From the NCBI GenBank assembly GCA_035610835.1, contig CM069447.1:24520161-24584160 (forward strand): DNA of 64,000 nt. Direction: 5' to 3'. Made by a program: the position numbers and the translations under genes. The stretch is from Ophiura sarsii (lineage: Eukaryota; Echinodermata; Ophiuroidea; Amphilepidida; Ophiuridae). Shown piece after piece: positions 11,473 to 22,507 of this stretch. Under the pieces are notes generated by a model. It saw only the letters and a list, made by a program, of their open reading frames with translations, was not told the DNA's origin and did not search any database. Each line of letters starts with the position of its first letter. The first letter of the stretch is position 1.

Positions 11473-13245
11473 CGAAGCTGTCAATCATTATAATATCAAC
11501 GTGTTCGCACAGGTGCAAAGTTATCGGAAACGTTGCAGTATGTGACTAGTAATTTTGTAGTATATGCTTGCAAACTTACGAATTCCCGAAGGATGCAGTT
11601 TGCATACTATATTTCATTGCGTGTTTAGAGAATATCAAGTGCATGTATCATTTCTAAGATGCTTTGACTTAGGTGGGAGGGATACTCATGTACTGGCATA
11701 CATGCAACTTCCTTCTGCCATAAGTAGTATATGTATTTGGACGTCATGGGAATCAAGAGAACATAATTCTACCAGGAGCTGCCTATTGTCACATGTCGGG
11801 AGAGTGCATGGCTGTATCACCATGCAGCATTTAGTGCCCGCCTTAGCGTGATAGCTACATGCTTTACTGTACAGTCATCCGCCATCTCCCCAACCAAAGC
11901 ATCAACTTACACTTGAACCATGTAGTATTATGTAGTAGGTTAAATAAGTACCTGGTCATGCCGACGCTTTAAGGCCCCTGGTTTCCAATCATGCCCTTTG
12001 AACTTCAAAAAGCATAGGTGCTAACAGCCACAGCTATTTCCGGTTGGAGACAATATCGCACGTTTGGAATGTATGTGTGCACTCCGGCACTACTACTTCC
12101 AACTAATGCTTAGCTACTCGACCGACTACCTTCGGACCAATACCTACTCCTGTCGGCATTAAGCCCCTTCTGACGCCCGCCAGTTAGGTTTATTAATAGC
12201 AACTCTACTCGATGATGTTTATCACACTTTTTCAATATCCATTACGTCAAAAGGTTAATTTCAAGTAGTATTGTCACGCTTATTGGAAATGGTACCGGGT
12301 TTAACCAGTAGTGAGTGTGATCAATTGAATTGGGATGCACAAAACAAAAAAGAGGGCGAAGTAGGGTTGGGAAATGTTGGTTAAGAAGGGGACAGTGTAG
12401 AGATCTAGTTCTTAAACTGGTATAATACAACCGTTCACCTTATCTTTATTGAAATGTATTTAATAAAACATATTCAATCCAGGCGCGTTCAGTGATTTGA
12501 GAGTGAAATGTTATAGTGATCGCATTTTCTAAATGTGGGTTATATTAGCATTATATCAAATGTGAGTCGGAGTTCATCAATGTGTGTGATTTCTGTGATA
12601 ATAATGGCATTTTTGTCCCGGTCTGAACCGGATATTCAATAGTTCAAATTGAAAGAAATGAGTGTGACTCATACCGTTTGCCTGTGCAATAAGTATATCA
12701 TGAGATAATGTATTGGTTCTTAATATACGGTTACGCTTGGTATACAAATGAACCATCACATTTCATTATAATATAATGGTGTATCTTTCAAGGACTTAGA
12801 GTGATCAACGTGAAACTATTTGATCCTTGATGTTGCATTATAATCACTATGATGAACAAGGTGTCATCATATTGACAACGTACGCGATCATGTAGAATAG
12901 TCATCCTAACTTGAACCCCAAGTTTAAATCAATAGTGTGTATACGTTACAAAACCCGTAAGTAACTAAAGACAGGCGCGTTGATATTCGCATGACCACAG
13001 TTAAACACACTGAGGATAGCTGATACAGCAGGGTATACGTGCACAACAAAAGAGTACGATGCATATACTGTACTGATTATCCCATGTTTAAACCTATTGA
13101 ATTTTGAATGTACAATAACTTAATGTCAAGGGTGATTGCCAATTATTGTGATAAGTATTTACTGGAGTTAAATAGTTAACTGTTAAGATTGCAGGCAGAA
13201 ACAAGCATAGTATTGTACGGTCAATATTATAAATTCAGCTTATTA

Positions 13246-13714
13246 ATAGCATATGCAGCAATGACCTTACTCATGTAATAGTCTACTCTGAGTGACGTCA
13301 CACAGGATGACCTCATGCAGACTATAGCTAATCACTGACCTTAGCTTATGCCCCCTCCCCCAGACGCAGAGCCGAAGGCCCGAGCCGGAAGAGTGAGCAT
13401 TATGGGATCCAACCTTTTAGTAATTAGTATTTTAATATTCGGCGTTTAGGGGTCATTTCCATCCTTAAATCAAACTCCCCGACCATCAAGCCCGAATTTA
13501 TTTGACCTAACAATTGCAATAGTAACGTATATCCTTTCTATGGTGTCAGAATATTACGATATGTACACTATGTTCCTTATCGATACAGAGGGCGTTATAA
13601 TGCTCCTTATCAATAGTTAGGGCGCTATATAGTCTACCTTGAGTGAGGTCACCCCGGTTGATGTCCTTCAGGGTAGACTATCAAATGGGTATATGCATTG
13701 CTGCATATTTATTC
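13246..13714. mobile_element. Inverted-repeat element with about 83-bp arms
   Basis: Arms 13246-13328 and 13632-13714 are inverted copies, with shared words TATGCAGCAATG / CATTGCTGCATA, TAGTCTAC / GTAGACTA and GTGA(C/G)GTCA. Each arm is itself partly palindromic (TAGTCTA...TAGACTA), so a compound hairpin can form. The interior carries a GC-richer stretch (13365-13410). No clear target duplication. Confidence 0.55.
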
Positions 13715-14225
13715 TGCATTGGAATGACTGTTCGATCACAATTTAAATTGTATGTACGGCTGAAATTACACACTTATTGCACAACACGCAACATGTCGTC
13801 ATCCTGTATGGAAAACTCGCCTCAGATTGATTATGTATAAGCTAAATTCTACACTTTTTCGATAAACGTGCTGTTAGCTCAAATAAATAGTATTCACACC
13901 TTTTTCATAAACTATAATAAGACATGTAAAAGGCTTTTAACTATAATATCTCCCAAGTATTGTCTATGTACTCCAATACCCTCGGTTTCGCACGTCCTTA
14001 AGTCGTTTGTGAAATTAAAATGGTATCTTCTTTCGGCATACTTCACACCACGTGCGGGTAACAAAAATGCATCGATAATAGTTGCGTCAAGACTTAAAAT
14101 CAATCGGTTTTATATTTCACTTCGATTTCAGCCAGACGAGTACACACACAATGAACTATTAGTAAGTACATTTTGAAAGTGCTCCGTGGAAAGCATAAGA
14201 AGTATTTCATAACGGCGCTATTTTT

Positions 14226-14528
14226 ATAACGATTAAAGGTGTATGCTCTGATCACCTCTTTGTTTTTGCTATTATTTGTTTCACATCAAGATATTTTGAT
14301 ATCAGAAGAATCCCCATATTTTTTTGTAAAATCTTAGGGGTCAGAAATGTTCCATTTAGCAATTATAGGCTTAAATGTGGTGAATTACTGCCAAAGGTGG
14401 TTAACCACCCGCCATTTTGTGTACTTCTCAATGGGCAAATTGATTGTGACCTTGTGCTTCTAAAATAAGAACCATTGGAGTTATGCAGCTCAAACTTTGG
14501 AATGTGACAATTTTAAGGATGACCTTTC
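14226..14528 (+). repeat. Dispersed repeat, about 300 bp, copy 1
   Basis: Runs from TTAAAGGTGTATG to TTTAAGGAT and matches 53087-53378 along its whole length at roughly 80-85% by eye. Shared exact words include ATCAGAAGAATCCCCATAT, GGTGAATTACTGCCAAAGG and AACCATTGGAGTTATGCA. No long TIR was seen. It may be a SINE-like or degraded transposon family. Confidence 0.75.
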
Positions 14529-14715
14529 ATGTAAAATAGCAACCACGAAGTTGAAAATCGGGCCGTCAATCAGAACATCTAACTTTAAAGGAGTTGTCCA
14601 ATAGTGTATTTTACGGAGGTGCTCAGCAACTAAAATCCATGCAAGTGAAATGAAATAGTAATAAACACACTTGTTTTAAAGATAATTCGTCAACATATTA
14701 TTGGTGATGATTGAA

Positions 14716-15035
14716 CACTCTCCCAATGGACATACGCCAGGCAGGTTCAGTTCAGGAGTTCAAGTCGCGACTTTAAAAGACCTACTTATTTAACTTGGAA
14801 ATCTAATTGATGTGTATTTGTTTTATGATCTTTCATTTCATAATGCATTTTTAATGCCATACACATTCATATCTCTTGTTTATATATGCATTTGACTCTG
14901 TGTATGTTTATCTCTGTAGTTTTATGATCATTGTTGTATTTTTGCTTTAATCTTTTATTTATATGTTGTACAGCGCTTTGAGTTTAGATCTCACTAAAGT
15001 AAAGCGCTCTATAAATGTGTGTTATTATTATTGTG
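14716..15035 (+). mobile_element. LINE 3' end (CR1/L2-like) with tail
   Basis: A frame reads PMDIRQAGSVQEFKSRL, stop, KTYLFNLEI, stop. This matches the extreme C-terminus of CR1/L2-type ORF2 (LP..IR.A.S...FK..LKT.LF). It is followed by a 3' UTR ending TACAGCGCTTTGAG, then AAAGCGCTCTATAAATGTG and a (TTA)n tail. The shared AGCGCTTT...TATAAAT tail is characteristic of these families. It is 5'-truncated, as usual, with one in-frame stop. Confidence 0.75.
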
Positions 15036-15795
15036 CTACACAAGTTGCTGCGGTAATATCGATTACATCATTCAATACTTTGTATAACGCATCTCTTTTC
15101 AGTAAAGTTACGCAATGAAGTGATCATTCATTTCGATAATTGAGTTTTTTTCGCACTGCAGGTTTTACAAAAATATGTTAACATTCACGTACAATTCTGC
15201 TTATGCTCCTTTTGTAATTGGTAACATTATTTATACTACGTACTTGTCATAAACTTATATTGTATCTGTTAGTTCATTTCAATTAGTTTCACATCAGTGG
15301 AATGTTAACCTAAATATTTAACTCACTCTGTAGATACAAAAACAGTATTTTGAGTTTATATATTTACATACAGTACTTTGTATAGTGTGCCATTTTAAAG
15401 CGGCTAGACAAGGAGATTCCCTGAAAAGGAACTTAATGACACGCATTGAAGCTCATCATAAAAAATGCATTCAATGTTGCGATGTCTTTGTTCAATATAT
15501 AGCACACACTAATATGTTTCCAGGTGGCTTAAAACGGAAATGAAAAACACTTGTTTCCCTTTTCATAATATGTGCCTTTTTTTCTAGAACACCCCTTCGC
15601 ATCATGTCAACGTTAGAAAAACATATTCACTCGTACTATTGTATTGCTGCCGGCAATTTGATATATAGGCTACGTGAAAAGAATAACAATTATATCGAAC
15701 AACGCAGTCTATAGTTTACTGAGTGCTCAACTGACTTCAAAATAAACTGAATCGGTATAATGACCTCACATTCGTATCCGTATATTCATCAGACT

Positions 15796-15950
15796 TTTCA
15801 GAACTGTTTCCAACTTCCAAGGGCTCTCTCATTATTTCCATGTATTTCTCATGGCGATACCAAACATGGTAATGGAATTCAATAGTTTTGACATTTGTGA
15901 AACATTTTGTGACATTTTGGAATGTCGTCTGCAGACGCCTGCCTCATGAA
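15796..15950 (+). mobile_element. TTAA-family MITE, partial copy 3
   Basis: Retains TTTCTCATGGCGATACCAAA and the right half to TGTCGTCTGCAGACGCCTGC. The right TIR is broken (CTCATGAACAG) and the left TIR is absent. Confidence 0.65.
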
Positions 15951-16235
15951 CAGTCATACACATAGTGAAAAAAAGAATACTTCTATCAACGTGTCTGTAC
16001 AGTATTGGACATTCATGCATTCATCCGTGTGAATGTTCTCAGTTTCCACAGGAATAACCATCACTTCAATTTAAGAATAAAACCTGCAGCTGGACAGCAA
16101 GTTCCTTTGGAAATTCCCGAAGGTTGCAATGTCGCCATGTTTCACTCTGTTCTATCTGTCTTGAAGTAAACAGGTTTAGAGTAGTTCTTCTGTTAAAAAA
16201 ACTGGTCATGGTGGGTCTAGCTAATTTAAGACTTT

Positions 16236-16330
16236 TACAATTTTTACGCGGCAGGTGTCTGCAGACGACATTCCAAAATATATTGAAATAAGTACAAACA
16301 TGCCTTTTAGTTCAGTAATCCTTGCAGGGA
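16236..16330 (-). mobile_element. TTAA-family MITE, partial copy 4
   Basis: Minus-orientation fragment: TTTACGCGGCAGGTGTCTGC, then GACGACATTCCAAAATA, AAGTACAAACATGCC and TTCAGTAATCCTTG. The centre is deleted. It abuts the purine-rich block. Confidence 0.65.
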
Positions 16331-16545
16331 TGCAAAAAGTGCGGGAGCGGGGAGCACCGCTCCCAGGAAGCAACAGTTAAAATTGAGGAAATCATGCCAG
16401 TGCCTAAAAAAAAAAGGCGGAAGGAAAGAAGAAAGAGAAAAAGATGGAAGAGAAAGAGAAAAAAAAGAGGAGAGAAAAGAAAGACAGGGAAAAAAAAGGG
16501 GGGGGGGGAGAAGGAAAAACGAAAAGAGAGGAAAAGCCTGACGAA
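16331..16545 (+). repeat. Purine-rich tract (GAAA/GGAA) with an 11-G run
   Basis: From about 16405 to 16545 the plus strand is almost all A and G, including an 11-G run at 16498-16508. The 80-odd codon frames on both strands here are low-complexity artefacts. The preceding GAGCACCGCTCCCAGGA resembles the edge of the hAT-type element at 45392-45780, whose complement also has a long pyrimidine tract. Sequence from 16560 to 17026 shows nothing further. Confidence 0.6.
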
Positions 16546-17341
16546 TATTACACAATACAATACAACTTATATTTGAGGAAATTTACAATTATCATCAGGA
16601 CAAGCATTCAATGAAAAACAGTGAAAAGATGCGAGTCGAGTCGTATCTCGTGAAGATGGAAATAACGGAGAATATCTGAGGAAAGTCAGTATACAACATG
16701 TACAATGAGGGTTCCGACTTTTGAGCCATATGAAATTTAATTTATCAATGCAGCTGATGACCTGAAAAACCTTGAGGAAATATCGGATCGATGAGATACA
16801 AAGAACAAAGAAGGACCATTATTAAAAGCACCCAACAAGTTGGAAAGTATAGTAAAGTTTGAGGAAATGAAATCATCAACCAAGAGAAATAAGTAACACG
16901 AATGGAGATGACTGAGAGGACAGCAGCTGACCAACATCTCAGATTGAGGATAGAATATTTTGCTAAATGGACAACAACAAAAAAGCCAAAGCCAAATTGA
17001 TAGTCACATTTTAATACAAGAAACCCTTAGGGTCCATATCCAAACTCTCAGTGCTTTTAAAGCGTTTTTCTAGCGATTTAAAAGCGCTTTTCCAACGGTA
17101 TTTCGTTCTATTGTTAAAAGCATCGGAAAAAGATCGGTGATTAACTAGAAACCTCTCTACTTATCTGGCGTTAACAATAGAACTATTGTAGTACTCTCGA
17201 TGGCCCAATTAGTGAAGCAGACACATGAAAGCGCGAGGAAGATTGTGTTATTAAGCTGACCAGTGTTCACCCGACCCCTGTTGTGACGTAGAGAGCGACC
17301 CATTTGCCAGATTGTACACCTATCGGGTTTCTAGTACAAGT

Positions 17342-17759
17342 CCCGGGGGGGGGGGGGGGGCACTGACATTTGAAAAGGGTATAGTTAGGTGCCGCGCTGA
17401 AGACCCCCTTTTTCACCCTCTGCTGCTAGTTCTTATGACCCCCCTTTTGAGCCTGCATCAGTTCTTAAGACCCCAGTTTCATTGAAAATTCAAAAATCGC
17501 GAAATTTTGCGTTCCAAAGCACCAATTTTGTGTTCCAAAGCCCCAATTTTTCGAACATTTTGCGTTCTTAAACCAAAATAAATCGAAAATTGAACTATAG
17601 GCCAGTTCTCAAGACCTATTTTGGGGGAAAAAAAATCAGTTCCTAAGACCCTATTTTTCGTCATAAAATCCACTCAGTTCAGTTCTTTAGCCCCCTTTTT
17701 GAGACCCTGGGCGGCACACCCCTACCCCAAAAAAGGTTGAGTGCCCCCTCCCCCCCGGG
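17342..17759. mobile_element. Nested 418-bp element with 8-bp target duplication (hAT-type)
   Basis: Direct 8-bp flanks GTACAAGT lie at 17334-17341 and 17760-17767. The inverted ends share CCCGGGGGG, GGGGGCACT, a GGGTA(G/T)AG word, GTGCCGC and AGACCCCC / GGGGGC words. The interior has repeats of GTTCT(T/A)A(A/G)GACCC and CGTTCCAAAGC. An 8-bp duplication is typical of hAT elements; that assignment is inference. The 16-G run (17345-17360) lies at its left end. Confidence 0.7.
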
Positions 17760-18180
17760 GTACAAGTGCCAGGTTTTATCATGGCAGGTGATAGAGGCTA
17801 ATCGCGACACTCCTCAAACCCCGACTCAAACGATATGTTTGTAGCCGCCTATTCATTGCTAGGCTTATTGTAATCCACTCGTTAACGTCATAAGAATCCT
17901 CCTCCTTGAAGTGGCCTTTAAAGACTATTGTCCAGCCGTGGATGATTTTAGAGTAAGCAGGGAGGTGTCAATGACACCTCCCTGGTACAAGCATGGATAA
18001 TGTTATCATTCGTTACATTTAAATCAGAATTACTTTCTTTAACAGTAAATAATCAACTTTTGAGCGAGAAACTATCTTAAAACTACAAAGATTAAGAAAT
18101 ATAAAGCATTTTAAACATTTAATTTAGAGAAGAGTGGTATGTTGAACCATATTACTTTTGTTTGTTATTGCGTTCACATA

Positions 18181-18244
18181 GCGCATAGTTGGCTCAGCGG
18201 TAGAGCATTGGACTAGTAAACCGGATTCGAATCCTATCACGTCT
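18181..18244 (+). tRNA. tRNA-like sequence, degenerate (Thr-like AGU loop)
   Basis: A box TGGCTCAGCGGTAGAGC and B box GGATTCGAATCC are clear. Between them is a CTAGTAA loop word as in Thr(AGU) tRNAs. The stretch is about 64 nt and lacks the variable region; neither the anticodon stem nor the acceptor stem pairs well. Most likely a pseudogene or remnant of a tRNA-derived repeat carried inside the 2.77-kb element. Confidence 0.4.
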
Positions 18245-18290
18245 TGAAATTTTATTTTAATCGTTTATATACATTAGATATATATGGGGC

Positions 18291-18317
18291 GGGGGGGGGG
18301 GGGGGGGGGGGGGGGGG
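18291..18317 (+). repeat. Poly-G tract, 27 bases
   Basis: Uninterrupted run of G, preceded by GGGGC. Followed by a purine-rich stretch to about 18450. The complementary frame rich in proline is low complexity, not a gene. Confidence 0.9.
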
Positions 18318-19044
18318 CTGGCCATAGCAGGAGGCTGGTGCTGAATGCCCTCCTGACAAAAATAGAGCGAACAAATCGGGACGGCAAAGAGAGGGAAGAA
18401 AAAGGAGGAAACAGAAAACACAAGGAAAAGGAGACAAAGGAAAAGGCGAAAAATTAGTTTTCGATATTGTTTATCATTTCGTATAATTATTCATTATTGT
18501 TCAATTATAGTTTATTTTGGAATGTGGAATTATTTACGATTTCATTTTAATTTTCCACTGACTGTTTAGTGTGCATGGCATCATGAAATGTGAATGAACC
18601 GCGGTATACCACCGAACTGTCCTAGTCCTATGCAACAGGCCAATACAATAGAAACTCGTTGTGTGTTATTATCGATTGAGCTAAACTTGTAAAGTAAATG
18701 CCAGCCGTTATGTAATACAAATCAATGTGCCTGTATTATTATTATTGAAATAATGTTGCGGTGGTGTAGGAAATAGGAAAATCGATTCAAGGACATGAGC
18801 CGACTGGCTTCTTATTTACATAACAATTGGCCTTTGCAGATCATGTTCATAGACTAGCTAGGGGCCATTCAATGTAAGCCTAGGAGTAGTAAACACAATT
18901 ATATATACAAGACATTCTTTATCGCAGTGAAATTGCAAAAGAAAAAAATATCATTCAACATTCAATAAATATAGCGAACGATAAGCAATCCTGTCAATTT
19001 ATAAAAACAAACAGTGTAATAACAAAACAGAAAAGAAAACCATC

Positions 19045-19115
19045 CCCATCCGCAGGATTCGAACCACTGACCTCATGATTGTGAAGCCGGCGCTTTGACG
19101 TTTGAGCTAATGAAG
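19045..19115 (-). tRNA. tRNA-like sequence, degenerate (CAC loop)
   Basis: On the minus strand an A-box-like TTAGCTCAAACGTCAAAGCG is followed by a TTCACAA loop word and a B box GTGGTTCGAATCC. The stem halves do not pair well. It faces the tRNA-like copy at 18181 inside the same 2.77-kb element. Confidence 0.4.
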
Positions 19116-19896
19116 GCTATACATAAACGTTTTGAAGAAAAACATTACATAGGGGTTCAAAATACAAATATCTCTTAAATCGGAGGCTAAAATCGAAAGG
19201 ACAAAAGTCGGAAACAATATCCTCTCTAAACTAATGACTTGGATTATATATTGTATAACACATAGGTATCATATTGTATAATACTTCCAAACACGATGGT
19301 CAATATATTACGCCCCCTCCGTCATCACCCATCCATTGTACAAATATGTTACGTGACCTATCGCCAAAATGTTTTCAGCATTGATTTCAATGGAATGAAG
19401 GGGGAAATGGGCTACTTTCACAAGATCTTGGCAATACTGCGCCAAACAATAGATGAATAGAGTGATGGAGCGGTAGCTTAATTCATATTTCTAGACGACC
19501 AGATACATTGATCGGCGGTGAACGTAAACATTTTATGATCGGATTTAAAAAGCTTATAAATAGTATTTCTTAAAGAATATAACACAACCTTCCTCGCGCT
19601 TTGATGTGTCTGCTTCACTAATTGAGTCATCGAGAGTACTACAATAGTCCTATTGTTAACGCCAGATAAGTAGAGAGGTTTCTAGTTAATCACCGATCTT
19701 TTTCCGATGCTTTTAACAATAGAACGAAATACCGTTGGAAAAGCGCTTTTAAATCGCTAGAAAAACGCTTTAAAAGCACTGAGAGTTTGGATATGGACCC
19801 TTATACAATGCAATAATGTTGAAAGTTAAAAAAATATATGTACCTCCCTGTGATGTAATCGAAAAACCTAAAACGGACTTGCTAATGAATCAGGTT

Positions 19897-20190
19897 CAAT
19901 GGCGTGTCTACAGGGGGCGGGTCCCATGAAGGCATTTTACTTCTTTTCTATCCAATTTTAAGGAGCAATCGGTTGAATCGACACCAATTTAATACAAAAA
20001 TAATATTTTGTTCACGCGCTACGCGCGCATATTTCAAGGCTATCATTTTAAAGCTTGTTCAAAGCCAAATGGAACCTAATTGTAGTCAAATTCATGTGAA
20101 TAAATACCCCCGGGTAAATATCGCATCTTTTCTGCAAACAAATAATCTCGAAAAAGGCGTGAAGTCATTCGGGTAATTTGAAAACTTGTA

Positions 20191-20247
<57 letters not shown>

Positions 20248-20282
20248 CTCCCTCTACCGGAGAAATCCTGATAACGCCACTG
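19897..20282 (+). mobile_element. hAT-type MITE, 386 bp, CA(A/G)TGGCG ends
   Basis: The left end CAATGGCGTGTCTACAGGGG and right end ATAACGCCACTG form a short TIR of the CAGTGGCG type. The flanks ATCAGGTT (19889-19896) and AACAGGTT (20283-20290) agree at 7 of 8 positions, an 8-bp target duplication with one change. It is the same family and nearly the same length as 45392-45780. It contains the 55-C tract. Confidence 0.7.
20192..20246 (+). repeat. Poly-C tract, 55 bases
   Basis: Longest homopolymer in the window, inside the hAT-type MITE. Apparent glycine-rich frames on the minus strand are artefacts of it. Confidence 0.9.
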
Positions 20283-20534
20283 AACAGGTTTAAGGCGAAA
20301 TGACAACAACGCACAGTTTCCAATGATGTACCCTCCTGGGAGGTCATCATTTCATTGTCATAATGAATGAGTAGATATTAAGCTGATTCATGCGTTAAAC
20401 ACAACTAAAATTAGCCTATGTATAAACATTCTTGCTTTTGAAGTGATACAAAAGCTATTTTATGTTACCATGGTTCTGGTTTGTTTGAGGAAATCTTGAT
20501 TCTTAGAACCATGCTCCTAAGGAAGAAATAACTT

Positions 20535-20629
20535 TTTGCACCCCTGAATCCTTGAGGTAGACTTTGAAAGGTTTCTGAAAATATGTTTACTATTATTGAA
20601 AAAACTAATAGCCGCGTGAAAAGTGTTAA
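20535..20629 (-). mobile_element. TTAA-family MITE, partial copy 5
   Basis: Minus-orientation right half: CCTTGAGGTAGACTTTGAAA, GGTTTCTGAAAAT, then AATAGCCGCGTGAAAAGTGT and TTAA. The other half is missing. Confidence 0.7.
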
Positions 20630-20638
20630 GACCTTTTA

Positions 20639-20938
20639 GGGAAATAGTGTATTTTAGGTCCCATATTCTGGAATTTACTAGTATCGCCCGTTGCTGGAAT
20701 ATAAAAAATAGGTAGCACGTGTACCTGTATCGTCCGATGCTGGAACATAAAAAATAGGTAGAGCGTTGTACATGGTAGCATGTGTACCTGTATCGCTCGA
20801 TACTGGAACATAAAAATGTTAGTTCCCGAGCGAAGCTGGCAAAATTGATGTTCCAGTATTGAACGATACTGGTATACCAGTATTTGGCTGCATGTAGTAC
20901 ACGATATAAGGACGGAAATTAAAATATACTTTTTCCCC
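20639..20938. mobile_element. TIR element with CCAGTATCG palindrome array, copy 1
   Basis: Ends GGGAAATAGTGTATTTTA and, on the complement, GGGAAAAAGTATATTTTA. The interior contains several palindromic units of the type (C/T)(C/T)(A/T)GTATCGNNCGATACTGG, plus repeats of GGAACATAAAAA and GGTAGCA(C/T)GTGTACCTG. A second copy is at 28745-28968, and both lie directly next to a TTAA-family MITE end. Confidence 0.6.
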
Positions 20939-21977
20939 TTTTTGACTTACTTCTGAGAGCATTTGGACATGATGAAACATCAATCCAAGTGATCAAAAAT
21001 TTGACGGCCACAATCCGTGTCAAATAGTCAATGTTATCTTACATTTTGCTGCTAATGATCTTAACTGCCCGGATACCATGCATTACGTATTCAGTTCGCG
21101 GCGTTGCATTACTGACAGTGTCCAGTTAAAAGGACATAGTCAATGTCTTTTATATATGAAAATGCTTGCGGCGATTTGATATTGTTCGCAAATTCAGGAT
21201 ACAGGAAACGTTACAATACCAACGAAAGCGCTGTCTGGAGCTCAATGAAGGAAAAAACCCGCCCAGACATTATAAATCTCTAAAGTCAGTTCCATGATTA
21301 GTTCCCAAATAGCTTTATTACATTGGTTGTTATTTAAAAAACTGATTACGAGTCTGAATCTCGATAGCCCGTTAAATGTTATTATTCATCATGGTTACTG
21401 ATTTTCTTTTGTTAACAATACTGAGCCTAAGCCGCAAAAGACATTTGTTTCAAAGCACTGGTAAACCAAAACACATGCTTTCAATCAAACAAACTTGAGA
21501 ACAAGCTAAAAGTCTATAATTCCATTCAAACTACGATGACACTCTTCTTCTATCAAAAGGATGGAGTGGTTTACTGGATGGCCAAAGCAACTATCATATC
21601 CAAATGCTCTAAATTTCTCGATTGATTATGCTTCGAGGATGAAAGACAAATACATTTGAATCGATTATCACTGGACTTGTCATACAAAGAAAGATAGGAT
21701 TAATGTGTTTATCACTCAGCTTGGCTTCAGTTTTTTTCTTCAACCTTAAGTCAAATGGTGTTCGTAAGCGTGACCTGCAACCATTTTATGATGATTAGGG
21801 TTTCTTGTCCTTATAGTATAGTAATTCCCGAAGTAAGACCGTCATGACGTAAAGACCTAACGGCCTCTATCTGATATTTATGATTCAAGATATGTAGGAT
21901 ACAGGTGGCTTCATACTCGTTTCAATTCATTTTTTTGGTATATAAAGAGCAAATGTAAACAATAGCCTAACATACAA

Positions 21978-22507
21978 CCCTTTGAACTCTAGCTGTACCG
22001 GTCAGTGTGTACCGCTCACCCTAAAGCCCTTCCGGGGGGGGGGGGGGGGGGGGGGGGGTGGTGATAAAAAAAACCTAAATTTGTTCAGAATCATCTGTAA
22101 TATTATACAATCATATAAAAACAATACAAATTTACTTGGATAGTGCTTTCATGACAAAAAATAAATAAAAACGGCGACATTTTGCACCCCAAATATCACG
22201 TCTTAGCACCTGTACATGTACATTACAGCAAATACATGAAAAGCTTACGACTTCCGTCATTGTCCATTCTGTCGTCAATATTCATATCCTCACCATCAGA
22301 TTCAGTCTCACAATCATCTGAATTTCCAGAACTATCATCTAAACAAATCCTCAGCAGTATTACAAGCGTCCAGCATGTCCAAAACTTGACTTGAAGTGTA
22401 TCGCCGCGCCATATTTCAATGTAATTTTGATGCGAAAAGACACACAAAACAGCAATCGCGCCGCAGTCGCAGTCGCGCCGGTAAACCGGCGAGTCGGGTT
22501 CAAAGGG
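21978..22507 (-). mobile_element. piggyBac-type deletion derivative, 530 bp
   Basis: The inverted ends CCCTTTGAAC(T/C)C match the known piggyBac-type CCCTTTG terminus. The right flank is TTAA (22508-22511); the left flank is ACAA where TTAA is expected. A subterminal CCGGTTTACCGG palindrome lies near the right end. The minus strand begins with a transposase-like N-terminus, and the rest of the transposase is deleted. A 25-G run (22034-22058) is inside. Confidence 0.6.
22230..22412 (-). pseudogene. piggyBac-like transposase N-terminus, frameshifted
   Basis: From an ATG at 22412-22410 the minus strand reads MARRYTSSQVLDMLDACN then TAEDLFR and two stops. The next frame continues as an acidic stretch, DDSSGNSDDCETESDGED. 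A short helical head followed by an acidic, disordered N-terminal region is usual for piggyBac-like transposases, and the position just inside the CCCTTTG TIR fits. The frame change lies at the junction, and the catalytic domain is absent. Recognition is from pattern memory, not a search. Confidence 0.5.

Larger units (their letters stand above)
5650..11640 (+). repeat. Unit 1 of an ancient 4.5-6 kb tandem segmental duplication
   Basis: Blocks at about 5680-6010, 7400-7620, 8335-8480, 10560-10745 and 11100-11640 recur in the same order and orientation at 11945-12275, 12840-13070, 14005-14150, 15570-15775 and 15790-16180. Shared words include CTACTCGACCGACTA, CCTAACTTGAACCCCAA, GATAATAGTTGCGTCAAG, CGTTAGAAAAACATAT and AATTCCCGAAGG. 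Conserved blocks are separated by diverged or inserted DNA. In unit 1 the LINE at 9556-10122 and the foldback at 10125-10490 are insertions absent from unit 2. No frame is conserved between the copies, so this may be non-coding or decayed. Confidence 0.7.
11940..16180 (+). repeat. Unit 2 of the ancient tandem segmental duplication
   Basis: Begins with AAGTACCTGGTCATGCCGA, matching AGGTACCTGGTTACGCCGA in unit 1, and ends with AAATTCCCGAAGGTTGCAAT, matching AATTCCCGAAGGATGCAGT. It starts only about 300 bp after unit 1 ends, so the two are head-to-tail. Insertions specific to unit 2 are the inverted-repeat element at 13246-13714, the dispersed repeat at 14226-14528 and a LINE 3' end at 14716-15035. 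Confidence 0.7.
17030..19800. mobile_element. 2.77-kb TIR element flanked by TTA, carrying nested cargo
   Basis: The ends GGGTCCATATCCAAACTCTC and the exact reverse complement bound about 220-bp inverted arms (17030-17252 and 19580-19800), which are nearly perfect by eye. Direct TTA trinucleotides flank both ends (17027-17029 and 19801-19803), as expected for a 3-bp target duplication. The interior has no transposase-like frame. It contains a nested hAT-type element (17342-17759), a 27-G run (18291-18317), a tRNA-like sequence on plus (18181-18244) and another on minus (19045-19115). The superfamily is not certain; TTA fits the Harbinger TWA rule. Confidence 0.8.

Noticed and set aside
16307..16576. 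Frames of 82-84 codons on both strands
   Set aside because: Lys/Arg/Glu-rich or Phe/Ser-rich products of a purine/pyrimidine tract.
20076..20350. Glycine-rich minus-strand frames
   Set aside because: Direct translation of the 55-C tract.
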